This document shows, piece after piece, positions 37,901-64,000 of a stretch of 64,000 nucleotides of DNA. Made by a program: the position numbers and the translations under genes. Numbering within the stretch: position 1 is the stretch's first letter; the number at the start of each line of letters is the position of its first letter. Below the pieces are notes generated by a model. That model was given only the letters and a program-made list of their open reading frames with translations. It searched no databases and had not been told where the DNA came from. Source of the stretch: Mycteria americana. Taxonomy: Eukaryota; Chordata; Aves; Ciconiiformes; Ciconiidae. The DNA is taken from NCBI RefSeq assembly GCF_035582795.1, contig NC_134367.1:20502062-20566061 (forward strand), given 5' to 3'.

Positions 37901-37906
37901 TTTATT
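37901..37906 (-). terminator. TRAPPC12: Polyadenylation signal AATAAA for TRAPPC12
   Basis: TTTATT on the plus strand reads AATAAA on the minus strand, 76 bases after the TRAPPC12 stop. It would give a 3' UTR of only about 100 bases. No other signal lies closer to the stop. Confidence 0.65.
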
Positions 37907-37981
37907 TCACATTTACACATTAGCAAGAGTATATACAATTTAAAAAATCAGCCTTGCTGGAAAAGATTAGTTGGGAATGAT

Positions 37982-63926
<25,945 letters not shown>

Positions 63927-64000
63927 CTAGAAACATAATTAATTTTATTAAATGAGTTTGCTATAACAATCAGTTTGTGATTTGCATACATTACACAAGG

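Overview
The window is vertebrate nuclear DNA, almost certainly from a bird. The genes are split into GT-AG exons, three of them start in CpG islands, and the repeats are mostly CR1 LINEs with the typical (ATTCTGTG)n-like 3' end. The order RPS7 - RNASEH1 - ADI1 - TRAPPC12 is a conserved vertebrate block (human 2p25.3). The species cannot be named from the sequence. RNASEH1 differs from the chicken protein as I remember it, and one CR1 subfamily looks recently active.

Layout. 1-3659, minus strand: the 5' half of RPS7 (noncoding first exon plus the exons for residues 1-97); the rest lies off the left edge. 3660-10010: spacer with the rest of the RPS7 CpG island, a young CR1 inserted in that island, and about 5 kb with no recognisable gene. 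10078-18687, plus strand: all eight coding exons of RNASEH1 (293 aa), with a polyA signal at 19054. 19060-21574: spacer with an old CR1. 21575-25915, plus strand: all four coding exons of ADI1 (180 aa). 26019-26965: an old CR1 just after the ADI1 stop. 27270-37880: gene-free spacer with MIR-like fossils and a nested CR1 (a young plus-strand copy, open over its whole retained coding part, inside an older minus-strand copy). 37880-64000, minus strand: the last seven coding exons of TRAPPC12 (about 262 C-terminal residues); its 5' exons lie off the right edge. The TRAPPC12 introns hold long, very old CR1/L3-like remnants.

The four genes are housekeeping genes with unrelated jobs: the small ribosomal subunit, RNA:DNA hybrid removal, methionine salvage, and membrane-traffic tethering. 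They are neighbours by synteny and do not form a pathway. I see no novel system, CRISPR array, tRNA or intact virus-like element. The points most worth a second look are the start region of RNASEH1 (out-of-frame upstream AUG, two in-frame AUGs, dense G-runs), CR1 insertions very close to functional RPS7 sequence, and the nested CR1 with a tandem duplication at its target. Exon limits were derived by hand from reading frame, splice consensus and remembered orthologue sequence; no alignment or search was run.
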